DNA of 64,000 nt from DAIDKA01 sp963726995. GTDB lineage: Bacteria > Pseudomonadota > Gammaproteobacteria > Steroidobacterales > Steroidobacteraceae. How positions within the stretch are numbered: position 1 is the stretch's first letter; each line of letters begins with the position of its first letter. Shown here one piece after another: positions 9,201-17,642 of this stretch. The DNA lies in the NCBI GenBank assembly GCA_963726995.1, contig CAVSEP010000006.1, forward strand, positions 620,001-684,000. The letters run 5' to 3'. The notes below the pieces were generated by a model, which saw nothing but the letters and a program-made list of their open reading frames with translations, ran no database searches and had not been told where the DNA came from. A program made the translations under genes and the position numbers.

Positions 9201-10413
9201 CACGAGCCGCCAGTGGTGGACCATCACCCTGTCGGCTGCCGAGGACCTGCGTGGCCTGCAATCGGTGTGGCGCGACCATTCCGGCGCAGCAGCGCTCACC
9301 GAACATCTTGCCGGCATCAAGGGACCCGGAATCAACCGACGCTTCGAGGTGTTGGACGGTGACCTGATGTCCCTGCCCATCACCAGCATCGATGAGGTCG
9401 CCCCGGGGAATGGCCAGGTGTACGACTTCTCCGTGGAAGGGGACGAGAACTTTGTCGCCGGCATGGGAGGCCTGTGCTGCCACAATACGGATGCTGACGT
9501 CGACGGCAGCCATATCCGCACCCTGCTGCTGACGTTCTTCTACCGGCAGATTCCGATGCTGATCGAGAACGGACATGTCTATATCGCGCAGCCGCCGCTG
9601 TACAAGTTGAAGCGCGGCAAGCAGGAACAGTACGTCAAGGATGATGCGGAGCTCACGGCATTGCTGCTCAGCGCCGCCCTCGACAATGCCGGCCTGTACG
9701 TGAATTCGTCGGCCCCGCCGCTGAGCGGTCCGGGCCTGGAGCAGCTGGCCCGCAAGTACACGGAAGTGCAGGCCATCATCAAGCGCTGGTCGCGGCGCTA
9801 CGACGATCGGCTGCTGGATCAGCTGATCTACATGCCGGAGGTGAAGTCATCCGACTTCGATCGCCTCGACTGGCTGCGGGACTGGTCGCGGGAGCTCGAC
9901 CAGCGCCTCAATGGCCTGAACGACGGCACCCGTAGCTTCCAGATCGAGGTGCGTGCGGCCGGGGAGGCGCATGCCACCCGCATCGTGGTCCACAAGACCC
10001 AGCACGGCACCGCAAGCCACAAGAACCTGCCCCGTGAATTCTTCGAGTCCGCGGAATACCAGCGCATCGCGGAGCTCGGCCGCACCCTCTCCGGGTTCAT
10101 CGGCGAGGGCGCCTACGTGACCCGCGAGGATGACCGGCACGAAATCGGCAGTTTCAAGGACGCCATGAAGTGGCTGTTCGATCAGGCGCGCCGCAAGCAG
10201 AGCATCCAGCGCTACAAGGGCCTGGGCGAGATGAATCCCGAGCAGCTCTGGGATACCACCATCAATCCGGAAACGCGGCGCCTGATGCAGGTGCGCATCG
10301 AGGATGCCGTGGCGGCGGACGACATCTTCACCACGCTGATGGGCGATCAGGTGGAACCGCGGCGCGAGTTCATCGAGAAGAACGCGCTCTCAGTCATGAA
10401 CCTGGACATCTGA
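6277..10413 (+). CDS. gyrB: DNA gyrase subunit B interrupted by an intein; frame broken twice within the intein
   Basis: ATPase subunit of DNA gyrase, which introduces negative supercoils. The N-extein (6277-7767, 497 residues) carries the GHKL ATPase domain: KRPGMYIGDTDD, VVDNSIDEALAG, GGLHGVGVSVVNAL and the TOPRIM start EGDSAGGSAKQGRDR. The C-extein (9487-10413, 308 residues) resumes with TDADVDGSHIRTLLLTFFYR and ends with QRYKGLGEMNPEQLW and FIEKNALSVMNLDI. Joined exteins give 805 residues, the normal GyrB length. The intein sits inside the Mg-binding TOPRIM motif. As sequenced, the first frame stops at 8313 within the intein and the same frame resumes before 8383, because of an extra G near 8113-8117 and a missing G near 8503. 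Taken literally the protein is truncated, which is implausible for an essential gene. Confidence 0.93.
7768..9486 (+). other. GyrB intein with homing endonuclease and helix-turn-helix insert
   Basis: About 573 residues between the GyrB residues IIIM and TDADVDGSH. The N-terminal splicing residue is Ser (SVDGDDHVFVRN, block A); block B has VRVTSSHSVFV with its Thr-x-x-His; blocks C and E of a LAGLIDADG (DOD) endonuclease read LLGFYLAEGSC and FLRGYLLGDGM; blocks F and G are VYDFSVEGDENFVAG and GGLCCHN, ending His-Asn before a +1 Thr. In the shifted middle frame (8117-8503) there is a helix-turn-helix-like segment with NSALCAAIGIRQP and YAWEAGAQRP, probably a DNA-recognition part. All splice-junction residues needed for protein splicing are present. 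The two indels lie outside the splicing blocks. Confidence 0.93.
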
Positions 10414-10417
10414 ACCC

Positions 10418-10639
10418 ATGAATCCAATCAAGCTGGTCGGGGCGATTCTCGTCGTCGGTGGAATTCTCGCCCTGGCCTATGGCGGCTTCAGCTACAACCG
10501 GAACAGCACGGTCGTGAAAGTCGGCTCCCTGGAACTGACCGCGCAGGAAAGACATACGGTCAATGTTCCCTTGTGGGCCGGCATCGCCGCGGTCGCCGCG
10601 GGCGTACTGCTGTTCGCGGCGGGTGGCAGGAAAAGCTGA
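10418..10639 (+). CDS. Small two-helix membrane protein, DUF3185-like
   Basis: 73 residues with an N-terminal transmembrane helix (KLVGAILVVGGILALAYGG), a short polar middle with QERHTVNVP, and a second helix (WAGIAAVAAGVLLFAAGG). This layout and the YGG..SY junction resemble DUF3185 proteins; the function of that family is unknown. It starts 5 bases after gyrB and probably shares its transcript. No enzymatic residues are apparent. Confidence 0.65.
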   Translation: MNPIKLVGAILVVGGILALAYGGFSYNRNSTVVKVGSLELTAQERHTVNVPLWAGIAAVAAGVLLFAAGGRKS

Positions 10640-10664
10640 TCCTTGCGGGTTCGGCTGCCGACTT

Positions 10665-11085
10665 TCACCCGGCAATGGCCGGGTAGTCCTCGATGTACGA
10701 TTCGCCGCCGCACCCGAAGTAGGAAACAGTGCGGGCGATGAAGTCGAACGTCGTAGCGGACCACTCCGGCGCGCCATGCGGAGTTGAGGAATTCAGGAAA
10801 GCTGCTGCCGCCGGCCTGATCGGTGCGCAGCGCCTTGATCAGCCCGGCCTGGTTGAAGGGCGGAACGTCGACCGCGCCTGAAACCAACGGCGCCCCCTGC
10901 ATCACCACCGGGCCGTCCTGGGTCAGGTACAGTGCTTCGCAGGCCGGCAGGAACCAGGAACTGCGGGTCACTCCCGCGCGGCGCAAGGTGTCCGCCAGAT
11001 GCGGAAAACCCCCGACCTTGGGCCGCGTTGCCATGGCGCGTTGCTGCGCAGCCTCGAGATTCGCCACTGCCTTGCTCATCGTCAA
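10665..11085 (-). CDS. DUF1398 family protein, frame disrupted near 10747
   Basis: Reading from the ATG at 11085, the first about 112 residues match the DUF1398 pattern: FPHLADTLRRAGVTRSSWFLPAC, VVMQGAPLVSG, LIKALRTDQAGGSSFPEFL and AGVVRYDV. After YDV the frame goes wrong. Shifting by one base near 10747 restores DFIARTVSYFGCGGE and a tail ESYIEDYPAIAG with a stop at 10665-10667, giving about 139 residues, the family size. The role of DUF1398 is unknown. The unshifted frame would run on to 10492 across the end of the preceding gene, which is not credible. Confidence 0.75.
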
Positions 11086-11222
11086 TCGCCTCCCGCTTGC
11101 TTCACCGGTACTGTACTGAATCGGCGGTCGGTAGGAGAACTCCTAGGCCACCGAGGCCCAATCGTGCATGGTTCAGGGACACCGGGGATTGATATGGTCC
11201 CTGAAACTGCGCAAGGCGGCTC

Positions 11223-12053
11223 ATGCAAATCCGATTTGGCTACGAACTGATCTACTCGACTGCCGTGCCCACGCACATGGTCCTGATGCTGCACAGCCAT
11301 CTGGGCCCGGGTCAGCGCTATCTGATCCCCGATCGCATGCAGGTGGACCATTCGCTGCCGCTGCAGTTCTACACCGACGGGTTCGGCAATACCTGCACTC
11401 GCCTGGAGTTGCCGAGCGGTCCGACGCGCATCGCCACCGATGCGCTCATCGAGGACTGCGGACAACCGGAACCCATCGTGCTGGACGCGCCGGAGCATCC
11501 GGTGCGGGACCTGCCCAGTGACGTGCTGCAGTTCCTCATCAGCAGCCGGTACTGCGACACGGAGGTCCTGATGGCCGAAGCCTGGCGCCTGTTCGGCCAG
11601 CTGGCCCCGGGTTGGGGTCGGGTACAGGCCATCTGCGATTTCGTGCAACGACACATCGCGTTCGACTATCGGTATGCGCGGCCGACACGAACCGCCTCCG
11701 AGGCCTATTTCGAACGCCAGGGCGTGTGCCGCGACTTCGCCCATCTGGCGATCGCCTTCTGCCGCTGCCTGAATATTCCGGCGCGCTACTGCACCGCTTA
11801 CCTGGGCGACATCGGCGTGCCGGTGGTGGATGCGGCCATGGACTTCGCGGGCTCCATGGAAGTGTACCTGGGCGGCCAATGGCATAGCTTCGACCCGCGC
11901 AACAACGCGCGCCGGATCGGTCGCATCATCCTGGCGCGCGGTCGCGACGCCGGCGATGTTGCGATCAGCACGGCCTTTGGACCGGACTGCCTGCAGCTGT
12001 TCAAGGTCTGGACCGACCAGGTGGACCCCACGCCGGTGCAGCAGGCCGGCTAG
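11223..12053 (+). CDS. Transglutaminase-like cysteine protease-fold protein
   Basis: 276 residues. The C-terminal half is a transglutaminase-like domain: the catalytic Cys is in QGVCRDFAHLAIAFCRCL (Cys169), His221 and Asp224 are in WHSFDPRN, and the fold-typical IPARYC and AYFERQGVC segments are present. The N-terminal half is the beta-rich region common in bacterial transglutaminase-family proteins (related to YebA-like and proteasome-linked versions). Such proteins hydrolyse or crosslink peptide bonds, but the substrate is unknown. No signal peptide is visible, so it is probably cytoplasmic. A LanC-like gene follows 68 bases downstream on the same strand. Confidence 0.85.
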   Translation: MQIRFGYELIYSTAVPTHMVLMLHSHLGPGQRYLIPDRMQVDHSLPLQFYTDGFGNTCTRLELPSGPTRIATDALIEDCGQPEPIVLDAPEHPVRDLPSDVLQFLISSRYCDTEVLMAEAWRLFGQLAPGWGRVQAICDFVQRHIAFDYRYARPTRTASEAYFERQGVCRDFAHLAIAFCRCLNIPARYCTAYLGDIGVPVVDAAMDFAGSMEVYLGGQWHSFDPRNNARRIGRIILARGRDAGDVAISTAFGPDCLQLFKVWTDQVDPTPVQQAG

Positions 12054-12121
12054 GCTCGGGCCTCGGGCAATGCGGCACTGCCAGATGAATCGCGGGCCGC
12101 GCATCTCATACAGTCAGACGC

Positions 12122-13327
12122 ATGCTCTACGACACCGGCCGTCACGAACCGCTGCGGCGGATTGAATGGAACGCGGCACAGGCGGAATCGACCATTCGGG
12201 AAATCGTGGCCGACGCCGAGGAACGATTCTCCCCCGATCGATACTGGCCGGCCCATCCCAAGGATTCCGACGGCGACTCGACCGAGCCGCTGACGCCGCT
12301 GTACTTCGGCGCCATCGGAATGGTCTGGGCGCTCCAGCATCTGCGTGACCTGGGAGCCGTGTCCCTGTCCCGGGACTACCTGCCGTTGCTCGAAGGTCTG
12401 CAGGCCGCGAATCGACGCTGGATGGGCAGCGACTACCAGGCTTCAAGGAGCGCCTACCTGATGGGCGATACGCCGGGCCTGATGATGGCGTATGGCGCAG
12501 ACCCCCGCAGTTCCCAAGTCGGTGACCAGCTCCACAGCCTGATCGTCGACAACGTCGATCATCCGTCCCGCGAGCTGATGTGGGGCGCTCCGGGGACTAT
12601 GCTGGCGGCATTGTTCCTGTACGAGCGCACCCGGGACGAGCGCTGGGCACAGGCCTTCCGCGCCAGCGCGAACCGGCTGTGGTCGCAACTGCAGTGGTCG
12701 GACGAACATGCCTGCCACTACTGGACCCAGGATCTTTATGGGTCCCGATCCACCTACCTGGATGCGGTCCACGGTTTCGTCGCCACCGCCTCGCCGCTGA
12801 TCCGGGGGCGCAGCTTGCTCGGGCAATCGCAGTGGCGCGAATGGCAGGCGTGCATCGAGAACACCGTGCGCCGGACCGCCACCTGGCAGGAAGGCCAGGT
12901 CAACTGGCGCGCCTTCCTGCTGGTTCCGGAAGGCGGCTCGCCGCGGTACCTGATGCAGTTCTGTCACGGCGCACCCGGCTTCGTGATCTGCCTGGGCGAT
13001 CTGCCGGGCGATGCGCTGGACTCGCTGCTGCTGGCGGCCGGCGAGACGATCTGGTCGGCGGGTCCGCTGACGAAGGGCTCGAATCTGTGCCATGGCACCG
13101 GGGGCAACGGTTACGCCTTCCTGAAACTCTTCCGGCGCACGGGCGATCGGCTATGGCTGGATCGCGCCCGGGCGTTTGCCATGCACGGCATTGCGCAGAC
13201 GGCAGCCGACCGGCGGCAGTACGGCCGGGGCCGATATTCCCTGTGGACGGGCGATGTGGGCTTCGCCCTGTACCTGTGGCACTGCCTGCGCGAAACCGCG
13301 GACTTTCCGACGCTGGATGTCTTCTAG
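12122..13327 (+). CDS. Stand-alone LanC-like (lanthionine synthetase C-like) protein
   Basis: 401 residues with the alpha/alpha-barrel signature of LanC cyclases. Zinc-ligand motifs are in place: Cys281 in QFCHGAPGF, and Cys323-His324 in NLCHGTGGNGYAFL, a spacing close to that of the nisin cyclase ligands. Further LanC-like repeats are MWGAPGTMLAALFL (153-166) and VHGFVAT around His217. LanC enzymes add cysteine thiols to dehydrated residues in lanthipeptides, and LanC-like homologues act on glutathione adducts or dehydroamino acid-containing proteins. No LanB/LanM dehydratase, precursor peptide or exporter is near, so a peptide-antibiotic role is unlikely. It ends 4 bases inside the convergent MetE-like gene. 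Confidence 0.85.
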   Translation: MLYDTGRHEPLRRIEWNAAQAESTIREIVADAEERFSPDRYWPAHPKDSDGDSTEPLTPLYFGAIGMVWALQHLRDLGAVSLSRDYLPLLEGLQAANRRWMGSDYQASRSAYLMGDTPGLMMAYGADPRSSQVGDQLHSLIVDNVDHPSRELMWGAPGTMLAALFLYERTRDERWAQAFRASANRLWSQLQWSDEHACHYWTQDLYGSRSTYLDAVHGFVATASPLIRGRSLLGQSQWREWQACIENTVRRTATWQEGQVNWRAFLLVPEGGSPRYLMQFCHGAPGFVICLGDLPGDALDSLLLAAGETIWSAGPLTKGSNLCHGTGGNGYAFLKLFRRTGDRLWLDRARAFAMHGIAQTAADRRQYGRGRYSLWTGDVGFALYLWHCLRETADFPTLDVF

Positions 13328-14349
13328 GCCGTATATTCCTCGCGCAGGATCCTGGCGCCCTCCACCAGGGCCTTCATCTTGCCGAAGGCCACATCATGCG
13401 GCAGGTACTTCATGCCGCAGTCGGGCGCCACGATGACCTTGTCCGCCGGCATGTGCTTGAGCGCGCGGCGGATCCGCGTCGCCACCGTCTCGGCGGTCTC
13501 GACCTTCATGTCGGACAGGTCGATGGCACCGACCATGATGGACTTGCCGGGCAGAGTCTCGAGTATCGAGCAGTCGAGGTTCGACTGCGCCGTCTCGATC
13601 GAGATCTGGCTGCAGCTGCAGCCGGCCATTTCCGACAGGAAGGAATAGCCGTTGGGCCGCGCGTGGATGATGGCGGCATAGCCGAAGCAGATATGGACCG
13701 TGGTGGTGCCGGTCACGCCCTCCAGGGCGCGATTCAGCGCCTTGAGACCGTACTGGCGGGCCTTCTCGGGGCGCGCCTGCAGGTACGGCTCGTCGATCTG
13801 CACGATATCGGCGCCGGCCGCGAACAGGTCCTTGATCTCTTCATTCACCGCGGCCGCGTAGTCCATCGCGGCGTCCTCCTCGCGGGAGTAGAAGTCGTTC
13901 TGCGCCTGCTGGGTCATGGTGAAGGGACCCGGCACGGTGATCTTCACCCGCTTGGTGGTGTGACGCTGCAGGAACTTCAGATCCCCCACCTGCACCGCGT
14001 GCATGCGCCGAATCTTGCCGACGATGCGCGGCACTGGATTGGGATGGCCGGAGCGATCCAGGGCCGTGCCCGGATTTTCAAGATCGACGCCCTCCAGCGC
14101 GGTCGCAAACCGGTTCGAATAGCTCTCGCGGCGGATTTCACCGTCCGAGATGATGTCGATGCCGGCCTCTTCCTGCGCGCGAATGGCGAGGATGGTGGCA
14201 TCGTCCTGCGCCTGGGCCAGGAACTCGGCGGGCACCCGCCACAGGCCCTGCATCCTGACCCGGGGCGGAAAGCGCCCGGCGAGATTGGCACGGTCGATCA
14301 GCCACTCGGGCTGCGGATAGCTGCCCACCAGCGTCGTCGGAAAAAGCAT
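13324..14349 (-). CDS. MetE-like protein, C-terminal catalytic domain only
   Basis: 341 residues of the cobalamin-independent methionine synthase C-terminal TIM barrel. It begins LFPTTLVGSYPQPEW, has ISDGEIRRESY, VPGPFTM, IVQIDEPYLQ, and the zinc-site pieces HICFGY and APDCGMKYL. Full MetE is about 750 residues with two barrels; this is the short core type also seen in archaea and many bacteria, whose methyl donor may be a methylcobalamin protein rather than folate. I therefore infer methyl transfer to a thiol such as homocysteine. Convergent with the LanC-like gene and divergent from the DUF2130 gene. Confidence 0.85.
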   Translation of the reverse strand: MLFPTTLVGSYPQPEWLIDRANLAGRFPPRVRMQGLWRVPAEFLAQAQDDATILAIRAQEEAGIDIISDGEIRRESYSNRFATALEGVDLENPGTALDRSGHPNPVPRIVGKIRRMHAVQVGDLKFLQRHTTKRVKITVPGPFTMTQQAQNDFYSREEDAAMDYAAAVNEEIKDLFAAGADIVQIDEPYLQARPEKARQYGLKALNRALEGVTGTTTVHICFGYAAIIHARPNGYSFLSEMAGCSCSQISIETAQSNLDCSILETLPGKSIMVGAIDLSDMKVETAETVATRIRRALKHMPADKVIVAPDCGMKYLPHDVAFGKMKALVEGARILREEYTA

Positions 14350-14455
14350 AGGGATCCCCTCGGTAATCGCGCCCGGTAGTGTACTCCAGCGCGATGTCCA
14401 CTATTCTTGACCGCCCCGCGGATACCATTTCCGCAATGCGCCATCGGTCTCACGC

Positions 14456-15739
14456 ATGACCACCGACTCCCTGCTCCTGGCCCCCGATACCCGACTCACC
14501 TGCCCGGCCTGCGCGCAGGAATTCTCGCTGGAGCAGGGCTTTGCCAGGAAGGCCCTCGAATCCGCGCAGGGCGCCAGCGCCCGGGCACTGGCGGCGCTCA
14601 AGGACCAGGAGCGCGCAGCCGTGGAGCAGCGTGCCCAGCAGCTTGCCGGTGAGCACGCCAAGGCGGCGCAGCGCCAGGTCGAGGACCTGCAACGGATGCT
14701 CAAGCAGCAGGGCGAGGCCCATTCCAAGGCCCTGGCCGACATGCGCGCACTGACCGAACAATCATTCAGGCCGCAGCTGGACGCCATGAAGGGGCAGCTT
14801 GCCGACAGCCAGGGGCAGCTGAAGGTCCTGCGGGATGAACAGCTGGCGTTGCGGGAGGAGCGCCAGAAGCTCAAGGACGAGAAGGAGGCGCTGGCCCTGG
14901 AAGTGCACCGGCAGGTCGATGCGAAGCTCGCGGACCGCGTGTCGCTGGCGCGCAGCCAGGAGCAGGAAAAGGCGCAGCTCGACAAGGCAGAGCTGCAAAA
15001 GAAGCTCGATGACGCCGTGGCGCAGCTGGCGGCCGCGCAGCGCAAGATGGAGCAGGGCTCCCAGCAGCTGCAGGGCGAAGTGCTGGAACTGGCCATCGAG
15101 GATGGCCTGCGGCGCGCCTTCCCTCTCGACGCCATCGAAGAGGTGAAGAAGGGCGCGCGCGGCGGCGACATCATTCACCGGGTGACGTCACGTTCGGGGC
15201 AGCCGGCGGGCGTCATACTGTGGGAATCCAAGCGCGCCAGGGATTGGGGTCCCGCCTGGATCGCGAAACTCAAGGAAGACATGCGGGCCTGCGGCGCCGA
15301 TGTCGGGATCCTCGTCAGCATGACCACGGCCGTGCCGAAGGAGTGGCCCGAGGGGCAGAGCTTTGGGCTGCACGAAGAAGTCTGGGTGACGACCTGGTCT
15401 GCCGCCCTGCAGCTTGCCGAGGTGCTCCGATCGGGACTGCTCGACGTGCATAAGCAGCGGCTGATCTCGGCCGGCAAGGGCGAGAAAATGGAGGCGGTGT
15501 ACGACTACCTCACTTCGCCGCAGTTCGCCCAGAAGCTCAAGGCGGTCTACGGCGCTTTCCAGAAGATGCGCGAGGAGCTGGAGTCGGAGCGCTCGGTCAC
15601 GATGCAGCGCTGGGCCCGCCGGGAGAAGCAGCTGCAGGCGGGCCTGGCCGAACTGCTCGGTGTCGCCGGCGATATCCAGGGGCTCGCGCAGCAGCAGCTG
15701 CCGGCGCTGGAACTGGAGCCGCCGGACCCCGGCAGCTAG
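14456..15739 (+). CDS. DUF2130 domain protein with zinc-ribbon-like N-terminus and coiled coil
   Basis: 427 residues. The N-terminus has a CPACAQEF element, the middle (about 30-215) is a long Glu/Gln/Lys-rich coiled coil, and the C-terminal domain is DUF2130, recognised by GDIIHRVTSRSGQPAGVILWESK, ADVGILVSMTT and a final FQKMREELESERS region. The GVILWESK segment resembles a nuclease-like core, so a nucleic-acid role is possible, but no function is established. Its stop overlaps the convergent acyltransferase gene by 4 bases. Confidence 0.85.
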   Translation: MTTDSLLLAPDTRLTCPACAQEFSLEQGFARKALESAQGASARALAALKDQERAAVEQRAQQLAGEHAKAAQRQVEDLQRMLKQQGEAHSKALADMRALTEQSFRPQLDAMKGQLADSQGQLKVLRDEQLALREERQKLKDEKEALALEVHRQVDAKLADRVSLARSQEQEKAQLDKAELQKKLDDAVAQLAAAQRKMEQGSQQLQGEVLELAIEDGLRRAFPLDAIEEVKKGARGGDIIHRVTSRSGQPAGVILWESKRARDWGPAWIAKLKEDMRACGADVGILVSMTTAVPKEWPEGQSFGLHEEVWVTTWSAALQLAEVLRSGLLDVHKQRLISAGKGEKMEAVYDYLTSPQFAQKLKAVYGAFQKMREELESERSVTMQRWARREKQLQAGLAELLGVAGDIQGLAQQQLPALELEPPDPGS

Positions 15740-16905
15740 GCGCCCGCCGCCCGATGCCGCCACTGGCGGCGAATCAGCCAGTTCAGGGGCTCCGAATACA
15801 GCCGCGCCACCAGATCGCCCAGGACGGCGGCACAGAAGACGGTGGCGACGAACAGGAAGGGCACGTTGCCCAGCGATTTGCCGCCGAAGACGAACAGGTC
15901 GAAGAACGCGAACACCACGAACATATGGGTCAGGTAGACCTCGTAGCTGCGCTGACCCATCAGCAGCAGCGGCGCCAGGAATCGCGGGCTGCGCCAGCCG
16001 CTGTGGCTGGCCGCAACCGCGACCATGCAGGTGCCCAGCGACAGCAGGCTGAACCTCGTGCCGCTTTCCCCGAGGCCCAGCGCGGTTCCGACCCGGGAAA
16101 AGCCGAATATGAAGACCAGGGTGGCGATCCCAATGCCTCCAAGCACCCGCAGCGCGCGCTGCGGCAACGGTGCGCCGAATGAGGCCATGGCGCTCAGACA
16201 CCCCAGGGCGATGGAGTCCATCCCTCCCAGATAGGAGTACTCCTGCCACAGCTCATTGCCCTGCGAAAAGACCGTGCGCGAGAAGGGCCCGAGGATCACG
16301 AATCCCAGCAGCAACACGATCAGCAGCCGCCCGCCGCCCAGCGCCCAGCACAGCAGCGGAAAGGCCAGGTAGAACATTTCCTCCACCGACAGCGACCACA
16401 GGATGTCCCAGTTGGCCGGCAGGTAGCCGCGATTCGCCTCGAGCAGGTTGATGTGGAAGGTGAGCGCGGCCAGCAGCGCGCGACCCAGGCCGCCGGTCTT
16501 GGGCGTGACGACGAAATGCGACCAGTGCGCGAAGTGCAGCGCGCTCAGGACGGCCAGCAGCAACAGCAGCAGCGGGGCGATGCGGGCAAACCGCAGCAGG
16601 TAGAAATCACGGACCTGCACCCGTGCGAGCGACCCCCAGCGCCGCAGAGCTGTGGTGGTGATCAGGAACCCCGACAGCGCGAAGAACATCTGCACGCCGT
16701 ACTGGCCCTTCCAGACCAGGGTCGAGACCAGCTGCTCCGGCAATCCCGCGGTGTAGGGCAGCTTCGCCAGTACCAACCGCATGTTCACGTGGTTCATCAG
16801 CACGAAGAAGATCGCCACGCCGCGCAGGATGTCGATGCCGTCGACGCGCGGCCACCCCTGCGACTGGGAAGTTTCCGTCACCGAATTCATGCCCAATGAT
16901 CCCAT
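15736..16905 (-). CDS. Acyltransferase family 3 membrane protein
   Basis: 389 residues with about ten transmembrane segments. The acyltransferase-3 hallmarks are GIDILRGVAIFFVLMNHV (catalytic His in NH), RFARIAPL, and SVEEMFYLAFPLL. Members of the family acylate exported sugars such as O-antigen, peptidoglycan or exopolysaccharide. No glycan cluster is nearby, so the substrate is unknown. A second start (ATG at 16890) is possible; neither has a clear ribosome binding site. Confidence 0.88.
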   Translation of the reverse strand: MGSLGMNSVTETSQSQGWPRVDGIDILRGVAIFFVLMNHVNMRLVLAKLPYTAGLPEQLVSTLVWKGQYGVQMFFALSGFLITTTALRRWGSLARVQVRDFYLLRFARIAPLLLLLLAVLSALHFAHWSHFVVTPKTGGLGRALLAALTFHINLLEANRGYLPANWDILWSLSVEEMFYLAFPLLCWALGGGRLLIVLLLGFVILGPFSRTVFSQGNELWQEYSYLGGMDSIALGCLSAMASFGAPLPQRALRVLGGIGIATLVFIFGFSRVGTALGLGESGTRFSLLSLGTCMVAVAASHSGWRSPRFLAPLLLMGQRSYEVYLTHMFVVFAFFDLFVFGGKSLGNVPFLFVATVFCAAVLGDLVARLYSEPLNWLIRRQWRHRAAGA

Positions 16906-17000
16906 GCCGGAATTCTCAACGCGGTTGATTTTTGCGAGGCACGAAGCGCAGTCTTTCTCATCGACTACGAAGAGACGGGTCCGGTGGGGGCGAAATTGGC

Positions 17001-17579
17001 ATGAACACCAGCCGCATGGAGGCCTTCAGCGATGGCGTCATCGCCATCATCATCACCATCATGGTGCTGGAACTGAAGGTTCCGCATGGTGCGGACCTCG
17101 CCGCCCTGGTGCCCATGATCCCGAAGTTCATGGGCTATGTGCTGAGCTTCACCTATGTCGGGATCTACTGGAACAACCATCACCACATGCTGCATGCGAC
17201 CAAGCAGGTCACCGGGTCCATACTCTGGGCCAACCTGAATCTGCTGTTCTGGCTGTCGATGTTTCCGGTGGTGACGGACTGGGCCGGTGAGAACCCCCTG
17301 GCCAGCGTCCCCACCGCTCTGTATGGCGTGGTGCTGATGCTGGCGGCCGTGTCGTACTGGGTGCTGCAGCAGAAGATCATTGCCATGCAGGGCCCGCACT
17401 CGCTGCTCAAGCGAGCGGTCGGCCACGACTGGAAGGGCAAGCTGTCGCCGATCCTCTACGCGCTGGGAATCGCGGCAGCCTTCCGGTCCCCCTGGATTTC
17501 GCAGGCGCTGTATCTGTTCGTGGCGCTGCTGTGGTTCATTCCCGATCGGCGCATCGAGAAAGCGTTGTCGAAGGCCTGA
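17001..17579 (+). CDS. TMEM175-type potassium channel-like membrane protein (DUF1211)
   Basis: 192 residues with the family's first-helix motif RMEAFSDGVIAIIITIMVLEL and YVGIYWNNHHHMLH, and six predicted transmembrane helices. TMEM175-family proteins conduct potassium as tetramers; the bacterial ones have this single six-helix domain. The open frame extends upstream to 16932, but the family start is the ATG at 17001. It converges on the methyltransferase gene. Confidence 0.85.
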   Translation: MNTSRMEAFSDGVIAIIITIMVLELKVPHGADLAALVPMIPKFMGYVLSFTYVGIYWNNHHHMLHATKQVTGSILWANLNLLFWLSMFPVVTDWAGENPLASVPTALYGVVLMLAAVSYWVLQQKIIAMQGPHSLLKRAVGHDWKGKLSPILYALGIAAAFRSPWISQALYLFVALLWFIPDRRIEKALSKA

Positions 17580-17613
17580 GTGTATCCAGACTGAAGTCGT
17601 CACTGCGAAAGCG

Positions 17614-17642
17614 GGAGACGCCGTTGGCGTCCCTACGATTTT
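17614..17642 (+). terminator. Hairpin between convergent genes, probable terminator
   Basis: Stem GACGCC/GGCGTC with loop GTT (17617-17631), extended by flanking GG/CC, and followed by TTTT at 17639-17642. It lies 34 bases after the TMEM175-like gene and overlaps the stop of the convergent methyltransferase gene. An outer pair GCGAAAGC/GCTTTCGC also brackets the hairpin. Confidence 0.55.

Noticed and set aside
12580..14379. A 599-residue forward frame spanning the LanC-like and MetE-like genes
   Set aside because: It is out of frame with LanC and antisense to MetE; no domain is visible.
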